From the NCBI GenBank assembly GCA_003554375.1, contig PWGF01000366.1, positions 1-28,812 on the forward strand: a stretch of 28,812 bases of DNA, read 5' to 3'. Made by a program: the position numbers and the translations under genes. Position 1 is the stretch's first letter. Every line of letters begins with the position of its first letter. This DNA comes from Spirochaetaceae bacterium. GTDB taxonomy: Bacteria; Spirochaetota; Spirochaetia; DSM-27196; SKKC01. The notes beneath the pieces are model-generated. The model had not been told where the DNA came from, searched no databases, and was given only the letters and a program-made list of their open reading frames with translations. Below, piece after piece: positions 14,855-22,717 of this stretch.

Positions 14855-17152
14855 ATGTCTTTTCGCTTTCTGCTGGCTCGCTTTCTGCTGGTCCGTCGTC
14901 CGAGCACCCCGAGGTGCCTACCCGACCGTCAGCGCCGCCCCGGATGTCGACGCGCCGCAAGGTGCCTGACACTCGCTCTTGCAGGCTCTCTTGTCTTGAT
15001 CGCCCTAATTTCGGCATGCGAAGAGCCGCTCCAGCCCGAACCTCCTTTCGTCTTTCCGGAGGCGGAGGAAGAGCCGGATACGTGGGAGCCGGACGACACT
15101 CCAGAGTCTGACGAGACTCCGGACCCTGATGACCGCCCGGAGCCGCCTTCCGACGAATCCGAACCGCAACCGCCGGAGCTGCTGGCTGTACGAGCCTATC
15201 CTCCCATACTGGAGCGCGAATCGACCGAGGAAAGACGCTCCGTACAGCTCACAGGGGAGGTTGCTCAGTATCCCGACGCGGAAATCTCACTCGAGCTCAA
15301 AGTGCCGGAAGAGATGGAAGCCGGTCCCTTCGTCCCGGCCGAGTCGGCCTCTTCGTCGCCGGCCCACGCGAAAAGCCTCTCCGGTCAGGGAACGCGCGCC
15401 CTCAGCGACCGGCGGCCGGCCTTCGCTTCCGGCGAGGAGATTCCGTCGACAACGCGGCCGAACGGTGAAACCGCACCCGGTACCGAACGCCGCGCCGCCG
15501 TGACCACTCTGGACGCAGACAACCGGGAATCGGCCTCCTATGTCGCTGAGCTCAAAGTACCCGTTCACGCCGAGCGGGAGTTCGAGCTATCGGTTCGCGC
15601 CACTGCCTCCGACTCACACTCCGACGCCGCCGCAGCCTCCGTCGACGTCCGTTCTCATCCGGAGCCCCCCGTACATATCGTAGCGCTTGCACCCGCCGCC
15701 ACCGCCGAGTACATAGCGGGAAGCTCCTGGATCGATCTCCGTGTACGAGATTCCTCGCAACTGGAAGAGGGCTGGAGCCTCCATGGCGCAACTCCAACCT
15801 GGAGCGGTCCGGTGCTCACGGAGTTCCCAAAGAACTTGGAGAACGACTCAACCGTGCGCCTCGTCGATCGAGAGGTCGATCCCGAGCTTCTCGAACTCAT
15901 CAAGAGCGAACCCGCCATCGATCCCGTAACCGGAATGCGCTTCCCCCCAGAGCTCGCCCCGAACGACGCGATCGCTGTGCTTTCTCCGGATCACCTGAAT
16001 GCGGACTACGGTGCAATCTGGCTCAAGGACGGCGATGGCGCCGTACGGAACATCGTACCGTATACGAGCAGGGCGGCGCAGGAAAGTGGATTCTGGTTCA
16101 TTGAGGACGACGGACCGCAGTCGCACGCGCGCAGAATTCTGGACGAGGCCGCATCGGAAGACCCATGGCCCCGGGTGTGGATCGGCTCCGACTCGACTGA
16201 TGCCGTCGCGACCGATCTGGCTGAACGGCACCTGCGCCGTACGGACATAGCCGGAAACGCTCGTGAACCCGCACGTTGGGGCGCCATGAGAAGCACTACC
16301 CTGTCCATCTCCGGCCAAACGGCCGCCCCCGAGCGCACTCTCGTCGAGGAAGAGTACGCGTTCGATCTGGAGCTCGCCGTGAGCACGAACGAGGAAGCTA
16401 CTATAGACGCGGTGGAGCTTGTGGACACCGGATGCTTCCTCGGGCCGGAAACGCCTGTGCCCTTCTCGGAGGCACCGTCCGGACTCTACCACCACAGCGG
16501 GCTCCAGCTTCTCGCTCCTCCGACCGACGGAATGCCGGCGCTATCAGTGCGCGCATCAGCAAGCGACTCGTTCGCCTTCCTCAACCACCGTGGCGAACCC
16601 ATCTCGCCGCCTTGGGGGGAGCGTCACTCTGAGACCGTGCCAATTCCGATCCGTGTCCATGACCCGACCAGCCCGGTCACGCTTCCTCACCGGCTTCCGG
16701 ATGCCGACGCGTTTCCGGAGGCTCTTCGCTATCATGGTTGGGACTGGGACGGCGAGAGCGAAATGGAGCCGTACTACACCCGGGGCATGCGCCCGGCCGA
16801 CGAGCCGGCCTCACTTCAGTCGCCGAAGCTGGCCGAGCCGCCGGCCTGCATTGCGTTCCGCCTGATCGGTTTCAATGCGGACGCCCCCTCAGCCGTCGCG
16901 GTCGAAGTCGCGAAGGAGCATGGCGACGGTGAGTCCGGCCGGACCTGGGTCTCGATTGGCAGCCCGGTATCCCTAAGCGTCGGAAACGGCAGCACCTCGG
17001 AAGCCAACCGGACCGTCTTGGATAAGAACGAGCACGCCGAGCTCGCCGAGGCGGAGCAGGTGCGCTTCCGGTGGATTTTTGATGGAGAGCCCGACCATAC
17101 ACAGCGGGTAGGGATCTGGGACATCGAAATCATGCCCGAGCTGCCGAACTAG
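14855..17152 (+). CDS. Large orphan lipoprotein, unknown function
   Basis: Protein of 765 residues that I do not recognise. The start at 14855 is about seven bases after AGGAGGAGG; an ATG six bases earlier is too close to it. An unusually long Arg-rich head (1-37) leads to a hydrophobic core and the lipobox LISAC at 51-55, so Cys55 should be lipid-modified. Next comes an Asp/Glu/Pro-rich linker to about residue 108 and then extended, beta-rich sequence. SVRATASDS (246-254) and SVRASASDS (564-572) suggest two related modules. Many TTR-like or Ig-like strands can be imagined, but no named domain. Low-complexity Ser, Glu and Pro content is high. It stands alone: 148 bases past the cupredoxin-like gene, and convergent with the pyrophosphatase gene. 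Likely a surface or periplasmic structural or binding protein. Confidence 0.75.
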   Translation: MSFRFLLARFLLVRRPSTPRCLPDRQRRPGCRRAARCLTLALAGSLVLIALISACEEPLQPEPPFVFPEAEEEPDTWEPDDTPESDETPDPDDRPEPPSDESEPQPPELLAVRAYPPILERESTEERRSVQLTGEVAQYPDAEISLELKVPEEMEAGPFVPAESASSSPAHAKSLSGQGTRALSDRRPAFASGEEIPSTTRPNGETAPGTERRAAVTTLDADNRESASYVAELKVPVHAEREFELSVRATASDSHSDAAAASVDVRSHPEPPVHIVALAPAATAEYIAGSSWIDLRVRDSSQLEEGWSLHGATPTWSGPVLTEFPKNLENDSTVRLVDREVDPELLELIKSEPAIDPVTGMRFPPELAPNDAIAVLSPDHLNADYGAIWLKDGDGAVRNIVPYTSRAAQESGFWFIEDDGPQSHARRILDEAASEDPWPRVWIGSDSTDAVATDLAERHLRRTDIAGNAREPARWGAMRSTTLSISGQTAAPERTLVEEEYAFDLELAVSTNEEATIDAVELVDTGCFLGPETPVPFSEAPSGLYHHSGLQLLAPPTDGMPALSVRASASDSFAFLNHRGEPISPPWGERHSETVPIPIRVHDPTSPVTLPHRLPDADAFPEALRYHGWDWDGESEMEPYYTRGMRPADEPASLQSPKLAEPPACIAFRLIGFNADAPSAVAVEVAKEHGDGESGRTWVSIGSPVSLSVGNGSTSEANRTVLDKNEHAELAEAEQVRFRWIFDGEPDHTQRVGIWDIEIMPELPN

Positions 17153-17183
17153 CCATGTCGGAGACGGAGTCGGCACCTTAACC

Positions 17184-18956
17184 TTATGCTCCCCGGAGAA
17201 GCTCCAGTATGTACGGGAGTAGTTGCTTCTTCCGCGACAGGACGCCCTGCAACTCAAACAGGTTCTCCGCTACCTTCGGATAGGCGATGGCTGACGCGAT
17301 CCCGGGATCCCCGTCGTAAGCCAGAAGGCTCGTGGCCTTACTAATATCGGTCACCAGAAGACCGGTGAAGTCCAAACCTCGTTCGGCTCGGACGCTCGCG
17401 AGCGCTTCCCGAACGTCGTCAGCGCGGTCCCAGAAGCTTTTGAACCCTACGAGCTCGATCTGGCTGAACGCGAAGCGGTAGCCGTTTTCCTGGTAGGTCT
17501 TCTGATCGCGCGTTACGATCTCCCGCCCGGTGAGCTCGTGCACGTCGCTTCCGGCAGCGAACATCGCCTCGCCCCACTGCTGTAACTCCACCCCTGCGAT
17601 CTGCGCGAGCCACTCGGAGAGCTCCTGATCCAACGGCGTAGTGGTCGGCGAACGGAGAATGACGGTATCCGAAAGAACGGCGGAAAGGAGCACCCCTGCT
17701 ATACGTGGCTCAGGAGTCAGTCCGGCGTTTCGGAACAGCTCGGCCACAATCGTTCCCGTGGAGCCGACAACCTTGTTTATGAAGGTGATGGGAACGTCGG
17801 TGTTTCGCGCGGCTATACGGTGATGGTCCAGTATCTCGACTATCTCAGCCTGCTCGATGCCCTCGACGGCCTGAGAGAACTCGTTGTGGTCAACCAGAGC
17901 GACTCTCCGTCGCCGCTCCTTGAGGAAATTCACCCGCGTTACCACACCGCGAATCACGTCGCGGTCATCCGTGACGATGAATCCGCCCACATTGTACCGG
18001 TTGATGCGTCGCTCGGCGTCGCGCACCAGCTCGTCCGGGCGAAACGTCGGCTCAGCATCCTCCACGTATCCCTCGAGGGGCACCGACATACAGATTGCCG
18101 TGGCTACCGCGGCAGGCCCTGTCTGCACCTGGAGAACGCCAACGCCCTCGGGTAATGCGCTCGAGTCGTCATCCAACCGATCACCCACTCCATCGTCCAG
18201 CACCCCTCCCCCCGCCGCCTCCGCAACCGGCTTCCCGGACGGTCCGCTCCTAGGCGCCAAACGCGCCTCCGTGCCCTTCCGCGACACCTTGTCCAGTTCG
18301 CTCCCGGACGGGACCGTCAGCACGACGACGTCCCCCGACCGAGCTAAAGTAGCAGCCTGCCGTAAGTTGTGTTCGGCGGCTACGATGCACAAGCTCTCCG
18401 CCTTGCGAGTCCGGGATTCTTCGGCTCCGTCCAAGAACAGGAGAGAGCCCTCGAACCACTTCGGCATCGATCTCCCTGCGCCGGACCTCCACCGTCCACT
18501 CGTCCGCCGAGCCAGTTCGTACATCGCGATTCGGACGGGCTCCCCCGCTTCGAGTCGCGCAACAAGCTGCCAGAGACTGGCAATGCCGCGGAGTGTGATT
18601 TTCCCAACACATCGCCGATCTCGGTCAACGACCGGAAGGAACGAGAAGCCGTTATCAACCATGATGCGTTGCGCTTTGCCAGTGGGATCGTGCGGCGAAA
18701 GGGTAATCAGCGCGTCTTCGCCAATCATAATGTCGCGGATGCGTGGATGCACGTCCGCCAGCAGCGGGGGCAGATCGCAGCCGAACCGATCCAAGACGAA
18801 CTTCGTCTGCGGGTTGAGCTGGCCCGCACGGTACGCGCGCGCCGCAATGCCGCTTCGGTTCTTGTATGATGCATACGCAAGGGCGGAGCAGATCGAATCA
18901 GTATCAGGATTCTTATGGCCGATTACGATCAGCTCTTCATTCCCGTGGTCAGCCAC
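17184..18956 (-). CDS. ppaC: Family II (Mn-dependent) inorganic pyrophosphatase with CBS-DRTGG regulatory insert
   Basis: Cytoplasmic enzyme of 590 residues that hydrolyses pyrophosphate. The DHH catalytic part is split as in regulated family II enzymes: VIGHKNPDTDSICSALAYA at 11-29, then a regulatory insert, then VDHNEFSQAVEGI (about 355-367), EILDHHRIA (374-382) and LLSAVLSDTVILRSPT. The DHHA2 domain closes with SRKKQLLPYI. The insert holds one CBS repeat (about 72-130), a DRTGG-like domain (about 165-295) and a second CBS repeat (about 302-347); such enzymes are controlled by adenine nucleotides. Inside the DRTGG part is a Gly/Ser/Asp-rich stretch (about 222-272) that looks like a flexible insertion. 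GTG at 18956, with GGAGG upstream and the usual short lead into VIGHKNPD, is preferred over GTG at 19010. It lies 73 bases after the nitrilase gene. Confidence 0.93.
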   Translation of the reverse strand: MADHGNEELIVIGHKNPDTDSICSALAYASYKNRSGIAARAYRAGQLNPQTKFVLDRFGCDLPPLLADVHPRIRDIMIGEDALITLSPHDPTGKAQRIMVDNGFSFLPVVDRDRRCVGKITLRGIASLWQLVARLEAGEPVRIAMYELARRTSGRWRSGAGRSMPKWFEGSLLFLDGAEESRTRKAESLCIVAAEHNLRQAATLARSGDVVVLTVPSGSELDKVSRKGTEARLAPRSGPSGKPVAEAAGGGVLDDGVGDRLDDDSSALPEGVGVLQVQTGPAAVATAICMSVPLEGYVEDAEPTFRPDELVRDAERRINRYNVGGFIVTDDRDVIRGVVTRVNFLKERRRRVALVDHNEFSQAVEGIEQAEIVEILDHHRIAARNTDVPITFINKVVGSTGTIVAELFRNAGLTPEPRIAGVLLSAVLSDTVILRSPTTTPLDQELSEWLAQIAGVELQQWGEAMFAAGSDVHELTGREIVTRDQKTYQENGYRFAFSQIELVGFKSFWDRADDVREALASVRAERGLDFTGLLVTDISKATSLLAYDGDPGIASAIAYPKVAENLFELQGVLSRKKQLLPYILELLRGA

Positions 18957-19029
18957 CTTGCCCTCCCACCGTAACTGCGCACCCGGGACCGAGAACGCGG
19001 GACCGTTCACGGCTTTGCCCCGGCAACCG

Positions 19030-20100
19030 CTAACGTGGGGTTAGCTCGGTTATGAAGACATCCTCACCGGCAGAGCTGTCCGCCTCTTCGATCGCCTCGA
19101 TGCCGAGATCGGAGTGCTCTACCACATTGCTCCGACCTTCCCAGTAGAGCCCGAGGAACTCACCGGTGAGAAAGACCGTAACCCCGTAGGGCACCCCCGT
19201 GGACCTCAGTCGCTCCGGGATCGCCCGTTCGAGCCGCTCTTTCACCGATTGATCGTACTCGGTGCCTTCGCCGCGCAGATCGATCCACACATCCTGGTCC
19301 CCCAGAACATCGTCCCATACCTCGAAATACGTGTCGCGGCAGATCGTGAGTCCGATCGACCATCCTTCCACCTGAAAGGTATCCGCCTCCGCAGGATCCG
19401 CGCTCTCAAGCCCCAGCAAGTTCTCCTCGAACGGCGTCAGATAGGCTTTGTCCTGCTCATGGATCCGATTCCCCTCCGGTCCGTATACCACAGCTCGATT
19501 CCTCAGCCGGCCGCTTTCACCGGAGGCACCGTCCTGGGCGAAATAACTCCCTGCCACGACAGTGATGTCGAAGCGAGCAGCGGCCTCCCCGTACGTCTCG
19601 TCCATAAGGCGCGAGACCTCAGGCGCTGCGGCATAGAAGAGCTCACGAGGAGTGAGCACGCCGGCATGCTCCTGCAATAGCTCGGTGAACTTGTGGTAAT
19701 CATCGCGCGGCTCCTGCGCCCCTGCCGCGGCACGCACGCGAGGCTCCAACCGGCTTCTGTCCTGCTCCGGCCCTTCCAATGCGGCCAGGAGCTCGTCTTG
19801 GCCATACAGTGCGGGAAATACGTTCAGATACTCCGGAAAGACCACAAGGTGCGCCCCGGCTTCCGCCGCGGCTCGAACGACTTCCTGAACGTCGCCTCTG
19901 AACGCTTCCAGCGAGTGTGCATAACGCTCGCGCACCTCGAACTGGGCGACAGCCACGCGCAGCTCCTCCCGCTGACCGTACTCCGTGCGCTCACGGTCAT
20001 CCGGCGGCTCGTCCGACGCATGTGGCTCTCCGGTCACCCACAGCGTAGTCACGGCAACTGTGAGCACGGCAACAAAAAGTGCCCTAGCTCGACCGCACAT
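19030..20100 (-). CDS. Exported nitrilase-family carbon-nitrogen hydrolase
   Basis: Amidase-type hydrolase of 356 residues with the complete Glu-Lys-Cys triad: Glu90 in VVFPEYLN, Lys218 in EQDKAYLTPFE and Cys254 in GLTICRDTYFE. RVAVAQFEVR at about 48-57 is the usual first strand. Unusually for the family, a signal peptide or anchor precedes it (LFVAVLTVAVTTLWVTG, about 8-24), so the enzyme should work outside the cytoplasm. The insertion between the Glu and Lys strands (about 100-185) is longer than in simple nitrilases. GGAGGAGGG lies nine bases before the ATG at 20100; an in-frame ATG at 20130 has no such box. Lies between a CPBP gene and the pyrophosphatase gene on the same strand. Whether it is a lipoprotein N-acyltransferase-like or a free amidase cannot be told; it lacks Lnt's membrane domain. 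Confidence 0.85.
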   Translation of the reverse strand: MCGRARALFVAVLTVAVTTLWVTGEPHASDEPPDDRERTEYGQREELRVAVAQFEVRERYAHSLEAFRGDVQEVVRAAAEAGAHLVVFPEYLNVFPALYGQDELLAALEGPEQDRSRLEPRVRAAAGAQEPRDDYHKFTELLQEHAGVLTPRELFYAAAPEVSRLMDETYGEAAARFDITVVAGSYFAQDGASGESGRLRNRAVVYGPEGNRIHEQDKAYLTPFEENLLGLESADPAEADTFQVEGWSIGLTICRDTYFEVWDDVLGDQDVWIDLRGEGTEYDQSVKERLERAIPERLRSTGVPYGVTVFLTGEFLGLYWEGRSNVVEHSDLGIEAIEEADSSAGEDVFITELTPR

Positions 20101-20164
20101 CCTGCATATCCCTCCTCCGCCGGCACTCATACTGTGAAACGTAACACCTCTTCCCTCCCGTTGC

Positions 20165-21049
20165 CTATCGCGAGTGCGCCGGGGCGGGCTCCGGATCGAG
20201 CAAGTAGATCACAAGGTCCACCATTAGGTAAACAACAACGCCTGCTATCCCCAACAGGCCGTAAACGACCTCCGTGCCCCCTTCAAGAAACATGATCGAA
20301 AGCCCGTAGCTCGCATTGAGCGTCCCGTGAAGAATAGCTGCTGCCACGACAGACCTGCCCTTGAGGGCAACGTATCCCAACACCGGCGACGACGCCACCG
20401 TCATGAGTACCATCATGAAGGCGCCAACCACCGGTGCCGATGGGTAGTTGTGCCCCAAGAGGATCAGTGGAGCGTACCAGATTCCCCAGAGCAACCCGAT
20501 CACAAAGGAAGCCCGCCAGAACCCCAGAGCCCTGAACTCACGCTGCAGATAGCCACGCCAACCGCTTTCTTCCCCAAACGCGGCGATGGCATGGAGGGTC
20601 GGCCCAAGCGCAAGCGCCTGCCACAGCCACAGCCAGGCAGGATGCGTGTCCAGCTCCGCAGCCGCGCGCCTCATCTCTTCCGCTTCCTCAGGCGACATAG
20701 TCTGGGCTATCGCCTCGTACATCGCCGTCATCTCCGCTGAGAACGACACACCGGGTAGCAGTATGCTGGTTCCCAGCGAGAGAAACGCCAGCACCGGAGC
20801 GCCCAACCACGCTATGAGGAACCAGCGGTTCGGGCGCAGCGAGATCGACAGCGTGCCGCGAATCGATTGGCCGTAGGTCTTGCACGTCAGTATCGCCGCG
20901 ATGAGCGGGCCGAACACGTACACGATCGACAACAGCGTGGCCGGCGCCGTTCCCCATTGGCCTCCGAAATAGGCGAAGACACCGGCCAAGCCCCAGCTGA
21001 ACAGCAGCGCAAATGCCATGAGAGTGACGACTCTCGACGTCCGTACCAT
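20165..21049 (-). CDS. CPBP-family membrane protein with altered motif 2
   Basis: Integral membrane protein of 294 residues with about eight hydrophobic segments. The CPBP core is FGEESGWRGYLQREF (Glu160, Glu161, Arg165), then LLWGIWYAPLILLGHNYP, then ILHGTLNASYG (His241, Asn245). In this subgroup the second motif is normally WGxWHxPL; here the His is Tyr192 (codon TAC, one base from CAC). The other catalytic residues are intact, so the protein may be a weakened or non-catalytic member. His200 in the nearby LLGHNYP is not at the same position. GAAGGAG is ten bases from the ATG. It probably starts an operon with the nitrilase (64-base gap) and the pyrophosphatase. Confidence 0.82.
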   Translation of the reverse strand: MVRTSRVVTLMAFALLFSWGLAGVFAYFGGQWGTAPATLLSIVYVFGPLIAAILTCKTYGQSIRGTLSISLRPNRWFLIAWLGAPVLAFLSLGTSILLPGVSFSAEMTAMYEAIAQTMSPEEAEEMRRAAAELDTHPAWLWLWQALALGPTLHAIAAFGEESGWRGYLQREFRALGFWRASFVIGLLWGIWYAPLILLGHNYPSAPVVGAFMMVLMTVASSPVLGYVALKGRSVVAAAILHGTLNASYGLSIMFLEGGTEVVYGLLGIAGVVVYLMVDLVIYLLDPEPAPAHSR

Positions 21050-21267
21050 TCCGTTCCGCTCCTTCTCTCGATATGGGATCCTCGGTTTCAGGCCGTTGGT
21101 CGCTCAGAACCTTCGTGCTACACAGGGCCGGTCGTAGTCCCGTCCCTCGCGCACAACTCCCGCTCCCGCTCAGCGCCTCTACTTAAGATGACTGCTTCCG
21201 TCCTTCGTCGCAACCCGTCGGCAAGCGCTGAGGGTGGCCACTCCCCGCCGCCTCTTGTCGGCAGCTT

Positions 21268-21330
21268 CCAACTGCGTTTGCCCTGTGCCGCCGCGCTTGC
21301 GGGTGCCGTAACCAACTTCGTTTGCCCTAT
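21268..21330 (+). repeat. Pair of 19-base direct repeats upstream of the YeiH-type gene
   Basis: Copies at 21268-21286 and 21312-21330 share CCAACT-CGTTTGCCCT-T with 17 of 19 bases identical and start 44 bases apart, close to four helical turns. They lie in the 386-base divergent gap between the CPBP gene and the transporter gene, upstream of the TTGACA promoter. A regulator binding site pair is possible. The rest of the gap (21050-21267) shows no gene or RNA I can support. Confidence 0.5.
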
Positions 21331-21348
21331 CTCCGGGCTTTGCGCTTC

Positions 21349-21377
21349 TTGACACTCGTCTTCCGGCAATATAGTTT
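21349..21377 (+). promoter_or_regulatory. Sigma-70-type promoter of the YeiH-type gene
   Basis: Perfect TTGACA (21349-21354) with TAGTTT at 21372-21377 (17-base spacer); TATAGT at 21370-21375 is an alternative -10 with a 15-base spacer. It lies 59 bases before the gene start, and the AT-rich discriminator region fits. Confidence 0.6.
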
Positions 21378-21435
21378 CTTTCGGTAACTAAGTTGTCTGC
21401 GTCTTCTGGCCCCACGGAAAGGAGCAATCCGGACG

Positions 21436-22605
21436 ATGCCCGATCGAGCCATCTGCGTCTTACGAATAATCCCGGGTCTCCTTGTCGCCGGCGTAGTCGC
21501 CGGCGGCGCGGTCGTGCTTGCCGAATTCCTCGGAACCGACGTACTCGGTTTCGACCGCAGCCCCGTCTCATCGGTAATGCCGGCTCTGGTTATCGGACTG
21601 CTCATCGCGAATTCGTGGAAACCTCCCGCTATCCTCGAGCCCGGCCTCTCCTTTGCCGTCAAACGCGTGCTGAGAGCCGGCGTTGTCCTGCTCGGATTCC
21701 GCCTCAGCGTCGTCGAGGTAGTTCGGGTCGGCGCGGGCGCCCTCCCGCTCGTCCTCGCGTGCGTCGCCTTCGGTCTCTTCGCCGTAGTGTGGGCAGCTGC
21801 GCGCACGGGTATATCGCGACGGCTCGGCATGCTCATCGGTGTCGGAACGTCGATCTGCGGCGTATCAGCCGTTGTAGCCACGGCGCCCGGCATAGGAGCC
21901 CGCGACGAGGAGGTCTCGTATGCGGTTGCCGTGATAACGATTTTCGGCCTCATTGCCACCATCGTCTATCCGTTTCTTGCCTACGCGGTCTTCCCGGGAC
22001 CGACGTCGGTCGGGCTGTTTCTTGGTACATCGATCCACGACACGTCTCAGGTAACCGCGGCAGCGCTCGTCCATGCTGAAACCTACGCAGAGCCCGCGGC
22101 TCTCGACGTCGCGGTGGTGACCAAGCTCGTGCGAAATACGCTCATGGGCGCCGTAATCCCGGCAATCTCGCTCTGGGCTTCCACCCGCGGCTTGACGCCG
22201 GCACCGGCTGCCCGCGCCGCAGAGAGCTCACACCCGCGTACGGCTTCCCCGGGCTCCAACGCCGGGCCTGGAACCATCACCCGCGCGTACCGCTGCGTGA
22301 CTCGGGTCGTCCCCCTTTTCGTGCTCGGCTTCCTGGCACTCTCTGCCGTGCGCTCTCTGGGTGACATAGGAATCACCGGAGAGTCCGGGGCTTTCGGGGT
22401 AGTCCCGCAGCAGCAGTGGCTCGATCTAGGGCACGTCCTCAACGAGATCGCGGTGGCCTTTCTCGTCGCAGCGCTCGCGGCGGTCGGCATGAAAACCCGC
22501 TTCGCCGGCCTGCGGCAACTCGGGCTCAAGCCGTTCCTTCTGGGGCTCGTCGCCGCACTCTGCGTGGGAGGGCTCAGCGCGGCACTTATTCTCAGCTTCA
22601 TCTGA
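21436..22605 (+). CDS. YeiH/UPF0324 family membrane transporter (putative sulfate exporter)
   Basis: Inner-membrane protein of 389 residues with about ten or eleven hydrophobic segments. Family landmarks are MPALVIGLLIANSWKPPAI near 48-66, VKRVLRAGVVLLGFRLS (about 76-92) and MLIGVGTSICGVSAVVATAP (about 131-150). GLFLGTSIHDTSQVTAAA (about 193-210) and a C-terminal FLVAALAAVGMKT segment complete them. These define the YeiH/UPF0324 (Cons_hypoth698) family, often annotated as sulfate exporters on thin evidence. A hydrophilic Pro/Ala/Ser-rich loop at about 248-285 separates the two halves. AAAGGAG lies eleven bases before the ATG. No sulfur-metabolism gene is nearby, so the substrate is open. Converges with the outer-membrane barrel gene. 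Confidence 0.85.
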   Translation: MPDRAICVLRIIPGLLVAGVVAGGAVVLAEFLGTDVLGFDRSPVSSVMPALVIGLLIANSWKPPAILEPGLSFAVKRVLRAGVVLLGFRLSVVEVVRVGAGALPLVLACVAFGLFAVVWAAARTGISRRLGMLIGVGTSICGVSAVVATAPGIGARDEEVSYAVAVITIFGLIATIVYPFLAYAVFPGPTSVGLFLGTSIHDTSQVTAAALVHAETYAEPAALDVAVVTKLVRNTLMGAVIPAISLWASTRGLTPAPAARAAESSHPRTASPGSNAGPGTITRAYRCVTRVVPLFVLGFLALSAVRSLGDIGITGESGAFGVVPQQQWLDLGHVLNEIAVAFLVAALAAVGMKTRFAGLRQLGLKPFLLGLVAALCVGGLSAALILSFI

Positions 22606-22667
22606 GTCTTCTGATCGAGTAAGGCCCGAGCTCACCCCTCCAACGGCAAACGCATTCGGAGCGGACT

Positions 22668-22711
22668 CGTCCCCAGGCGGCTTCCTACGTCCCCAGGGCC
22701 GCCGCTTCCTA
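22668..22711. repeat. Imperfect tandem duplication with possible hairpin between convergent genes
   Basis: CGTCCCCAGG...CTTCCTA occurs twice in tandem, at 22668-22687 and 22688-22711; the second copy has four extra bases. The first copy carries GGCGGC (22676-22681) and the second GCCGCC (22698-22703), so the duplication can also fold into a six-base-pair GC hairpin. It lies between two convergent genes, where it could act as a weak terminator for both, but there is no T-tract. Confidence 0.5.
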
Positions 22712-22717
22712 TGCGGG

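Noticed and set aside
15848..16495. Minus-strand frame of 215 codons inside the large lipoprotein gene
   Set aside because: No RBS, membrane segment or motif; the plus strand frame is continuous and has a proper start and lipobox.
17884..19044. Long plus-strand frame opposite the pyrophosphatase gene
   Set aside because: Its product is Arg/Ser/Pro-rich without any domain, whereas the minus strand gives a complete DHH-CBS-DRTGG enzyme.
21118..21369. Possible 83-residue minus-strand protein in the 386-base gap
   Set aside because: It would need a TTG start without an RBS and shows no domain; the direct repeats and promoter explain part of the same stretch better.
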